Source: Mytilisepta virgata (Eukaryota; Mollusca; Bivalvia; Mytilida; Mytilidae). Taken from it: a stretch of 64,000 nt of DNA. Position numbers and translations under genes: made by a program. Shown piece after piece: positions 25,454 to 37,400 of the stretch (positions are counted from its first letter, which is position 1; each line of letters starts with the position of its first letter). Where the stretch lies: positions 11,456,501 to 11,520,500 of the forward strand of contig CM051517.1 of the NCBI GenBank assembly GCA_028015205.1, read 5' to 3'. The notes under the pieces are model-generated. The model was not told where the DNA came from. It saw only the letters and a list, made by a program, of their open reading frames with translations, and made no database searches.

Positions 25454-28400
25454 TTACCTTCCTACTAATTCTCTAAGTGTAACAGATGATTTGGCTGTAT
25501 TTGTCTTTCTTGTGTTTCTTGGAATTGATACAGTGGAGGTGTCAGTGGATATAAAATCATCATCTGATGTTGTTTTACTAGCTGTAGAATGTTTACTTCT
25601 AACGCCATATCCACTCGATTTAACAGAATCACCAGCAGCCCTTTTATTCCTTGTAGTTTTGTGTACAAATTTAACATTAGTTTTCCTAGATGGCTTTTCA
25701 GTAGTGCTCCTTGTTGACATAACTGAAGAATCAGTAGATGGAATATCGTCATCATCTGAGTGCACAGAGCTCTTTCTGTTTGTTGATTTCACGTTGTCTG
25801 CCTTAGATAACTTTTTTCTAGCATTTCTTGGAGAAGATGTTTTTACGGTAGAGTCTGTTGATGGTAAATCATCATCATCAGATATATTCCTTTTCTTTCT
25901 GGTTGTCCTCTGAGATGTAATGGTGGAGTCGGTAGATGGTAAATCATCATCAAGAATTGTTTTTTTCTGTCTGCTATTTCTTGTTCTTGTTACCGAGATG
26001 ACAGAAGAATCTGTAGATTCTACAGCATTATCCTCTTCAGAAGATTCAACAGTTTTCCTCCTGTTTACTGGAGATTTTACAGAAGATTGTGACGACAACT
26101 CGTCATCAGAAACAGTTGATGATTTCTTTCCTCTAGTATTTCTACCTAATCTTTTCGAGGGTGATGGTGACTCACTATCTTCTTCAGAACTAACTTTTTT
26201 GTCCATCTTTTTTGTAGCTTTGTTGAGTTTAACTGTTGCTCTGTCTGATGTTTTAGACTTGTCTTTATTAGGTGATGTAGGCCTACTTACTTTTGGTGAC
26301 ATAGATCCTGTCAATTTTTCCTGAGAAAAAGACTTTTCTGGACTTGAACCAGTCCTAGGCTTAATCTTTTCTCTTGTAGGGGTCTCTGTCCTAGCCTTAG
26401 CCTTTTCCTTTGTACGGGTCTCTGTCCTAGCCTTAGCGTTTTCCTTTGTAGGGGTCTCTGTCCTAGCCTTAGCCTTTTCCTTTGTAGGGGTCTGTGTTAT
26501 AGCCTTAGCTTTTTCCTTTGTTGGGGTCTCTGTCCTACCCTTAGCCTTCTCCTTTGTTGGGGTCTCTGTCCTTGCCTTAGCCTTTTCCTTTACAACAACC
26601 TCAGGTTTCCGTATTTTTTCTGTTGCATGTGTTTGTGATTTTGACTCATCTTTTACAGGTGTACCTGTTCGGGACAGAGATTTTCCTGCTGATGTATGTT
26701 TGGTTGGAGAGTTTACTTTACCTGGTGACTGTAATCTGGCTGAAAGTTTTCCTTTACTTGTTACTTGCATTTTAGAGGATAATTTGTCTTTAGAGGTTAC
26801 TGTTTTCCCTTTAGTTGGTGTCTGTGATTTGGGAGATTTTCCTTTCTCTGGTGACTGTGATCTTGTAGATTTTTCTGTAGTAGGTGTCTGTACAGATTTT
26901 CCTTTGGAAGGGCTTTGATTCTTAGATTTTTCTTTCTTTGATGTTGAGGTAGTTGAAGATTTAGGAGATGTAATCTTGTCTTTACCTGAAGTCCCTTTAG
27001 TTGGTGTTTGTGGTTTTGTAACTCCTTTCTGACCTCTGGTAGAAGCTTTGTCAGTCTTGTCAACATTTTTAGGTGATTTCCGTTCAGGAGAAATCTTTTT
27101 AGGTGATTTACTAGCAATAGGACTTTGTTCATCCACTGCTGGTTTACGTTTGGTAGGTGTTCTACCTCTTACTGATTTTTCTTGAACAGGTGAAGCATCG
27201 TGTTTATTACTGTCTTTAGATACTGTTTCTGAAGGCAAATTGTCTGCTAGTTTAGATGGCTGTAACACTTTAGAAGGTGTCTGACCTTTGACAGGGGTCG
27301 GAGTTTTAGCTGGAATTCGTCGTATATTCTTTGCTGGTGTTTTTACTCCAATTAACCTGGGTGTTGTTGGTTCCTCTTGAATTTCTGGAAAAACTGGTAT
27401 TTCCCTCACATCACCCTCAAGTTCTGTGGTATCCAGAGATTTGGTAGATGTTGTTGACTTAACTAAATATAATGTACATAAAAAGTTTATGAGGTTCATA
27501 AGATAAAAATTAATCATGATAAGGGCAAGCAAAATAATGCCAACTTTTAAGAACTATCAATCACCCAGTTTTTAGCATTCTTTTACTTTTTTCATTCCTT
27601 TCAATAAATTCAGTCTTGTTTGTGTACATTAAACCAGTATAAGAGGATAGCAGAAAGAACTATCAAGGTACAGGAGTGCACCCAGGAGTTCATACAATTT
27701 AAATTTTGAATTTGAATTATTCAGAAAAATGAATATTATCATCATTCCATGAAAAATCAACTTACTTCTCTTTAAAATTCTAGATTCCTGGAAGAGAGAA
27801 CCTTCTAACTGTTGTGCAGTATCATTCAGCAATGATCTATCATTAGAGGTATTCAAAACATCTCCACTTCCTTTTTCTACAGTTTCTGCAATAAATTTAT
27901 TTGTTTATATTGGTAGCATTAATACAAAATGGTTCACATCTTGTTTTTTTAATCTTTCAACAAATTTTAACTGTCTTGTTTTAGAACAAGAAAAAATAAA
28001 TAAAAGGAATCATTACATACTATAGCTGACCCTTTCATCTGTTTTATAGCAGAAAACTTTCCTAGTCCTTTATACAACAAGTATATATGTGTCCAATGGA
28101 CACTACATGCCCGACAATGAAGTAATTATTTAGTAAATAGAATAACGTGTATATTGTTGACTCTGAAGTCCCTAACGATAGGGTAGATGAAATACTATCT
28201 CCAAGTACTTCATGAAAAACTACCTTAAACCTGAACCTTAACCTGGATTCTAATATTGAAATTCTATAAAGAAATTCAAAGTCGATGACCCATGACATTC
28301 AAGGTCACACCATCCGTTTTGCATCAAAATGCTGCTGTTCATATCACAAGCTATCCATGTAAAAAGTTTCAGGATGATACCATAACTCCTTCATGAAAAA

Positions 28401-31400
28401 CTACCTTAAATCTGAACCTTAACCTGGATTCTAATATTGAAATTCCATAAAGAAATTCAAAGTCGATGACCCATGACGTCAAGGTCACAGCATCCGTTTC
28501 ACATCGAAATGCTGCTGTTTATATCACAAGCTATCCATGTACAAAGTGTCATGATGAAACCATGACTCCTTCATGAAAAACTACCTTAAACCTGAACCTT
28601 AACCTCATACTGACGGACGGATGCACAGAACGAACAACTATATGCCTGGCCTGCATATAAACATAAAAATGCTAGATTGTGAAAAATCAGAAAATTAGAC
28701 ATACATATACATACATGTACACTGATAACAGTGAATTAACATGCATAAATTCTGAAACATTTTTTTAAAACTGATTTTTTTTTTGTAGTGTTCTACACAA
28801 TTCTCAAAATATCAGATTTGTTACAGTGATCAGTTTAGATGGAAGGAGGAGATTAAAGAACCTCTGGTAAAAAATCTGAAAATCTTTAGCAAACAATTTG
28901 TTTAATATATGTGTCCTGCCATAAGCTTGAAATACCAACCTCAGTGCCGAACACATTTTAAAACAAGTATCTGCACTGTTCAGTCACAACAGTATCTCCA
29001 AATATAAAATGGTAAGCGTATCAAACAGATTAATTCAAAGTCTATATTACCTGACAACTGTCAGAAACACATACAATATGCAAAATATTAATATTTAAAA
29101 TTAAAGAACCTTTGCGTGCTCACATACCCCACATCTTCATATTGTCACTGGAGAAACAAAATCTCACTTCACAAGTAAAATGAACACAATCAAATACTTA
29201 CCTTCACATATTTATCCTAATTTGAATGGCAGCATGTTGGGAATATGGAACAGGGATTACTCTAGCATCGTATACTTTGTCTTTTAGTATATACATATGG
29301 TCAATACAGGAGCCAGAAATATGAGTAGGTGAATGCACAACTTGACAGAAATCTTTTGTAGCCAATGCTTTTATTAATAAGTTATTTGATTCCTTCATAG
29401 TGAGGCAAATAAGTTCAAAGGGGCGTAACTCCTAGAAAACAAATTGAATCGCAATTTCCTGTCGATATGCACAACTACATATATTATGTCCTTATTATCT
29501 AAAAAGGTTTCGTGAAATTCTGTTGTGTGGTTTGAAAGGAGTCGCAATGACAAACTGTTGCAGTAGTACATTAAAGTAAATAAGTTCAAAGGGGCATAAC
29601 TCCTAGAAAAAAATTGAATCGCAATTTCCTGTCGATATGCACAACTACACTGTTGTGTGGTTTCATAGGAGTTGCGATGACAAGAAACAGGACTGACGGA
29701 CGGACAGACGGACGGATGGGTCAAAAACATTAAACCCTCCGCAACCCGTTGCGTGGGGTATAACTAAAGCAAAGATGTGTAAACATTCATAAAAACATGA
29801 AGCAATACCATATGCTCCAGAAGGGTAATCATACCCTGCTCTGCATGTGCTATTCATTACACTTCTCAGAAATAAACAGAAAATACATACCTTCATTCTG
29901 ATCTGTAGTATCTTCCTCCATGGCAGTTGTCTCCTCAGGAAGAAGTGATCCAACATGATTCTTCAATTTCTCTATTGTTCGGAAACACTGGTTATCTTTT
30001 ATTACCTTTTAAATACCACAGAAAAAACACATTTTACAAAGAAATGTTTTCTATAATAATATGCTTTAAATATTTTTTTTTCTGGAATTATAAAATTGAG
30101 GTCTATCTCATGTGTGCCTAGTTCGATCAATTTCATCCAACCTCCTATGCTCACCCATATACATGCATAAATCTGAAAACATGAGGAAATTTACTACTCC
30201 TCAAATTTTATATCACAAACATAGAGTTCAATATGCAAAGGAATGTCAAGCATTCAAAGTTATATTTCTTCTACTCGGAGATAATCTTTTTTAATGACAA
30301 AACTAATTCTTATAGAAATGACGTTATTTTAAATACTTAATAAAATACAGATAATTATCAGAGCAATAAAAAAACTGTTTAATGATTAAATGAAATTCTG
30401 AATACATAATATACTTCAGAGGTGAGTAATCATATCTTGACAATAGCATCAACAGTAAAAAGCATGTTCTAAAAGAAGCATTTTATGGTAATCAGCACTG
30501 CCAGACAATCAACAAAGGCTATGTCACTCAGTAAAACTCTTGTAGGTATTTCTATTTCATGCATACAATTATATATTAAAAATTTATGCCAATATTTAAC
30601 ATCATCACTTGGGATCATATCATCTTAATCCAGCATAACATAAATATCTGAAGTGTTGTTATAAGGGTTTCTGTATCAGTAATAACAGCTGTAGTTTCTG
30701 TATCAACAATAACAGCTGTAGTTAATGTATCAACAATAACAGCTGTAGTGTCTGTATAAGTAATAACAGCTGTAGTTACTGTATCAACAATAACAGCTGT
30801 AGTTTCCATATCAACGATAACAGCTGTAGTGTCTATAAGTAATAACAGCTGTAGTTACTGTATCAACAATAACAGCTGTAATTACTGCATCAACAATAAC
30901 AGCTGTAGTTACTGTATCAACAATAACAGCTGTAGTTTCCGTATCAACGATAACAGCTGTAGTGTCTATAAGTAATAACAGCTGTAGTTACTGTATCCAC
31001 AATAACAGCTGTAATTACTGTATCAACAATAACAGGGGTAGTTTCTGTATCAGCAATAACAGCTGTAGTTTCTGTATCAGCAATAACAGCTGTAGTTTCT
31101 GTATCAACAATAACAGCTGTAATTACTGTATCAACAATAACAGCTGTAGTTTCTGTACCAACAATAACAGCTGTAGTTACTGTATCTACAATAACAGCTG
31201 TAATTACTGTATCAACAATAACAGCTCTAGTTTCTGTATCAACAATAACAGCTGTAGTGTCTGTATAAGTAAAAGCAGCTGTAGTTTCTGTATCAGCAAT
31301 AACAGCTGTAGTTACTGTATCAACAATAACAGCTGTAGTTTCTGTACCAACAATAACAGCTGTAATATCAGTATCAACAATAACAGCTGTGGTTACTGTA

Positions 31401-34400
31401 CCAACAATAACAGCTGTAGTTTCTGTATCAGCAATAACAGCTGCAGTTTCTGTATGAACAATAACAGCTGTAGTGTCTGTATAAGTAATAAAAGCTGTAC
31501 TTACTGTACCAGCAATAACAGCTGTAGTTACTGTACCAACAATAACAGCTGTAGTTACTGTATCAACAATAACAGCTGTAGTGTCTGTATCAGCCATAAC
31601 AGCTGTAGTTTCTGTATCAACAATAACAGCTATAGTTTCTGTATCAACAATAACAGCTGTAGTTACTGTACCAACAATAACAGCTGTAGTTACTGTACCA
31701 ACAATAACAGCTGTAGTAATACTGTACCAACAATAACAGCTGTAGTTACTGTACCAACAATAACAGCTGTTCTATCTGTATTAGCTGTCAAAGCCAAAAC
31801 ATGTTACTCAGCACATGATTCTAAGATTACTAAGAATTTTATCAGGGATTTGTTTATATGGCCAGAGGGAAGACATATTAGAATATCCCACAATACATGT
31901 ACCTGTTGGTGTAATACCTCAGAATGAGCATAGCAAGTCATTTGTAATACTGTCCTCTACAAAACAAACTACAAACATAATAGTATGTTATAATCTGTGA
32001 TGGAGAACTCTAATACATACTATAATCTTCTTTGTCATCACATGTATCACACCTATTTCTCTGTGCACAAACTACCACTATGAAAACATGTTCAACTACA
32101 TATACATGTAATTAACAGGACAACAGGACTTTGTTTGCTTGAACACCTTAGGTACTGATAAAACTGTTTCAGTTATTGATGTTCAAAACAACGGGAAATT
32201 TTTGTGAAAGGACATAGAAACAAGTTGAAATACCCACAGGTTTTGAGTTATAAAGGCTTTTGTTACAGAGGTTCCACTGTAATATTTACCTTTGATATTT
32301 TCTCAATCAGCACTGCAATCTCCTTAAGATTGGTTACATTGTTTGGTGATAGTTCTAATTGGTTCAAGACTCTGACAAACAGTTTCACACTTGATGACTC
32401 AGGATTTGTTAGTATTTCATTGCATACAGTTAAAGCCAAATTATCATGTCCTGGATTTTCCTATAAAACAAATACATGTATATTGATCAAATTTTCACAT
32501 AATAACAATATATCATATAATCAAACTGTATACATGGAAAGATGAAGAGAGTAGTATTTCATTGATAAAATTCACTGAGATATGCCATGTGACTTCTTGT
32601 CAAAACTTAGTGGTAAGTTTTCAGGGAAGACATGTTTCACCTGCATACTTCTCCATACTGATGCTCTGTACCAAATATCAGGAAGCTAACCTGTGTGGTT
32701 CCTGAGAAAAATGTGACAGTAATTTTTCTATCTTGAAAACATTCTAAGTTCCATCAAATAGGAAGTGGACATGCGACAGATTTGAAACTGCCTTACACAA
32801 CAGTTCTCCATACTGATGCTCTATGCCAAATATCAGGAAGCTAACGTGTGGTTCCTCAAAAAAATGTGACAGAAATTTTTCTATCTCAAATATTTTCTAA
32901 GTTCCCTCAAACAGGAAGTGGAAATGCAACAGTCTCGAAACTGCCTTATACGATACAGTTCTCCATACTGATGCCAAATACATGTATCAGGAAGCTGCCT
33001 AGTGTTTAAAGTGAAAAATGTGACAGAAATTACTTTTTGACGTCGGCAACAACGGCGCAAGACAAAGGATAGGGATCACCATATGTCGCCTCTGCGTAAC
33101 GCAGCGGTGCAATTACATGAAAGTAATTATCCAATTCATTTTAATTTTGATAAACTGACTAAATGTTTATAGCAGATAGAAATTTACATACATGCAACAA
33201 GACAAATCTACATGCTTAATTTACTTCCAACTTACTGTATTTGAAAAATCAAAAAATTTGAATCTAAATGACATTTAAGTTTACATTCCCACTGAATCAG
33301 GATAATTTGATCAAGGTTATAATGACATACAAGTATTGATATGTTGTATATATAATACACCACATACTGTTGTTTGTTCATCAGAATTCTGATTTTCAAG
33401 CAGTAACTTAGCATTTGTGAGCTGTACTAGTAATTCAGCAACATTATCTGCATTTACTTCTGCCAATGGACTTGATAGCGGAGCACTGATGATTGTCTTT
33501 AGTGTTGGTAGGAAGGCCTCCTCTATTATCTCTTGATTTGATCTACATGTATAAAAAGTTCAGTTGTAAAAAAAAACAGACAAAAAACCCAAATCATTTC
33601 AGAAATACAAACCCTAAGCTTGCTTCTATAGTAATGTTTAACTTTAATTGTGTATTCGAAAATAATTTTTAAAATCTCATTTTTGAGCACAATTTAAATT
33701 AATTTTTAACAAATAAGTCCAGTAAGTAATTAAATTTAATCAAATTTAATTAACAATTTGAAATGTAATTTCTGGTATGACAATACCTTCCAGCAAATGC
33801 AAAGATTGGTAGGAATGTACCAAGACAATGACGCAGGTGGGTGTCATCTTCTGTCACTGGATTATACCATAATAATAACAGGTGAGACAGGATCTTTGAT
33901 GACACAACTCTTCCTGATAACATTAACTTAGACATTCCTTCTGCGGCAATTGTCCGTAACTCAGAATTCTGTTAAGAAAATACACTTACATCTTAGTCTT
34001 AATGTTAACTTAACTTGTGTTTAATTCTCTTTCCAATTTTGTACATATTTCTGAAAACAGTAGATGAATTTACATGTATATGTAGTTCTTAAACAAGAAA
34101 TGAGCTGTCAAGCTGAGAGCAAACCAGATTTCCCGTCATTATGGATTGAAGCTGTATTCTGATGGAAAATCAAGTTAAAAATATACAATCATGTTTTAAA
34201 AGACTTAAAAAGTAGTTAGAAAAACATATGATGATCAGGTTATTCGAGTTTAAGCAACAGAATTTTCACAGTGTGTAATCAACTGTGAACTTGTGAAGAA
34301 GAATGTATAGTAAAATACATTTCAGCTGAATCTAGAAGAATATACCTGACTGTCTAAGAAAGCTGTGAGGAAAGCTACTAGTTTTGATGCCTGTTCAGAA

Positions 34401-37400
34401 TTATCTGGTTCCTCATACAAGTCACTGCTAGTGTTGAGCTGTGCTTCAGTAGACTTCTGTCCACTAACACCATGTTTAATAGCTTCTGTTCCATGCATGT
34501 GCAGTAAATCAATCATTACTTTAAGGGCAGTGATTCTTACACACTCTACATCTATTTGAGAAGCCTACAAAAAAGCCTCTAATGTAAGATTATTGTTTTA
34601 CAAGTTGCAATAAAAACACTATTGAGTTTGCTGATGGAAATGTTAAATCAAAACTCAGTCAATAAACTGCTCAATGTCATTGGTTTAAACTGTTAATTCT
34701 ATTCATTCTCAAATTGATTTGAGTGAAACTTTTATAATAAAATACAATTTTCTAAAAATCAAACAATATCGGTACCTGCATGAAAAGTGGTAAATGTACT
34801 AAAACTAAATCTTTATTCAAAAGACAGCACATTCCTAGAGATCTGACGGCCATGTTCCTTATTCCTGCATCTTCATTCATAATACCAGGTAAAATCTAAA
34901 ATATATACTTCCATAAATTTTCATACATGTACAATGTATGTCTGTGCATTTTTTTGTATGCTGTAAATGGATTAATATGTTACTCTTAAAATGTTTTATA
35001 ATATTCATTGCACTCTGTCTACAAAACATCTGTTATGGCAAATGTAAGATATTTCTCCCCAAATATCTTTAACAATCCATAAAGTAAAATATGAATACAA
35101 GATTCTGATACCTATAATGACTAATGTAGATGTCTATTAATAGCTATCCTTCAGTATCTATAGTATTAAATCATTGATGAAGTCTTGGCTTGTGAGATAA
35201 TTGATATTTAGGCAATACATGTATATATGCATAAGAATTGATGTGGTGATTAATTCCCTAAATCCACATGACAAGGTCCAATCAAAGGGACATAACTTTT
35301 ATTGCTGTTCTTCATCTACATGTAAATCATAGTGAGGCATTTTAAAAAAAACAACAAACATCTCAAATTTCTCTATAATTTCAATATGACCACAGACAAT
35401 ATCAGGTCACATGTAATTACATGTGTTGAAAAATACTGATAATTTTAGGGCTGTTCCAGCAAAAAATATATGGGACGGGGGGTAGGCACTTGAATATTGG
35501 AGTAATCATCCATAGAAGTGATTTTATTTCACTTACAACCACCCAAAGAAGCAAAAGCAGCTTTATAAGCACCAACAGAATCAAATTAAATAGTTAAAAA
35601 AGCATGATTTTGAAAATTCTGCAATTCTGCATTATTAATTATGCTGATTTTTAAAAATATATAGCAAAAGAATCGTTTTTAAAATCATTTTAATATCAAC
35701 TTAGTTTTCATTTAAGCAAAATTGTCATGTAACTTTATGTTTATGTATTCACATCCAAGTGTTTTCATGTATCACATTATTTGAAAAAGAAAACAGATGC
35801 CCCCACTTGCACATAATTTCTGAACGGGCAAAAAACTGGTATAGTAAAATTTACAATAACCAAATTCAAACTTAATCTGTATTATAAATGACTAGAGGCT
35901 CTCAAGAGCCTGTATCGCTCACCTGGATTTAACTTTTCACCTTGAGCAGACCTAAAAATTTAAGTGTTGCAGTCAATTTGGCTGTTTTTCTATAGGATTC
36001 TAAGTCAAACTAATTTCAGCTGTGGCAGTCATCTTGGTTTAGTCCAGGTCAACGGATATATTTCTAAAAGAGAACCATCTAAGGACCATTTCTGCTAAGT
36101 CTTGTTCCAACTGGCTAAGCGGTTTCAGACAAGAAGATTTTTAAATGAATTTTCCTATATTTAACAAAGTTCGGTGTGGCAGCCATCTTGGTTGACAATC
36201 CGGGTGATCAGACATATTTCTGAAAGAGGACCTCCTAAGGACCAATGCTGCCAAGTCTGGCTCCAATATGTCAAGTAGTTTCAGACAAGAAGATTTTTCA
36301 ATGAATTTTTCCATAGGGCCCTGTGTTAAACTAAGTTCGGGTGTGGCGGCCATCTTGGTTGACAGTCTGGGTCATCGCACAAAATTCTGAAAGAGGACCA
36401 TCTAAGGACCATTGCTTCCAAGTCTAATTCTTATTGGCTTAGTGGTTTCAGACGAGAAGATTTTTGAGTGAATTTTCCATAGGGTCCTATGTTAAACTAA
36501 GTTCTGCTGTGGCGGCCATCTTGGTTCACAGTCCAAGAAATCAGACACATTTCTGAAAAAGGACCTCCTAAGGACCAATGCCGCCAAGTCTGGCTCCAAT
36601 ATGTCAAGTGGTTTCAGACAAGAACATTTTTCAATGAATTTTCCTATTGGGCCCTATGTTAAACTAAGTTCGGTTGTGGCAGCCATCTTGGTTGACAGTC
36701 TGGGTCATCAGACACACCTCTGTAAGAGGACCATGTAAGGACCATTGCTGCCAAGTCTGGTTCCAATTGGTCAAGTGGTTTAAGACAAGAAGATTTTCAA
36801 TGAATTTTCCCATAGGGCCCCATGTTAAACTAAGTTCGGCTGTGGCGGCCATCTTGGTTAACAGTCTGGGTCATTGGACATATTTCTGAAAGAGAACCTC
36901 CTAAGAACTATTACTGCCAACTTTGGTTCCAACTGGACTTTTAGTTTCATATCAGAAGATTTTTGAAAGTCACCCCCCCTTTTTTTTTCTATTTTTAGTA
37001 ACAGCAGCCATCTCGGTTGGAAGTCGGGGATGCCAGACATAATTTTGGAAGGGGGCCACCCAAGGACCATTCCACCAAAGTTTGGTCTCAATTGGCCCAG
37101 TGGTTTGAGAGGAAAAGATCTTTAAAGGAAAGTTTACGCTGGATGCCGTCTTTAAAGGGCAAAAACTCCTATAAGGGGTCAATGAATGATTTTGGTCATG
37201 TTGACTTATTTGTAGATCTTACTTTGTTGAACATTTTTGCTGTTTACAATTTGTCTTTATCTATAATAATATTCAAGATAATAACCTAAAACTGCAAAAT
37301 TTCCTAAAAATTAACAATTCAGGGGCAATAACCCAACAAAGGGTTGACCGATTCGTCTGAAAATTTCATGACAGGTAGATCTTGACCTGATGAACATTTT

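Noticed and set aside
25465..26324. Shadow open frames opposite and beside NCAPG exon 19
   Set aside because: They overlap a well-supported coding exon and reflect its low-complexity codon composition.
30944..31927. 321-codon Cys/Asn-rich and 217-codon Thr/Val-rich open frames
   Set aside because: Both arise from a 27-bp minisatellite lacking stops in those frames, within an NCAPG intron, without splice or domain support.
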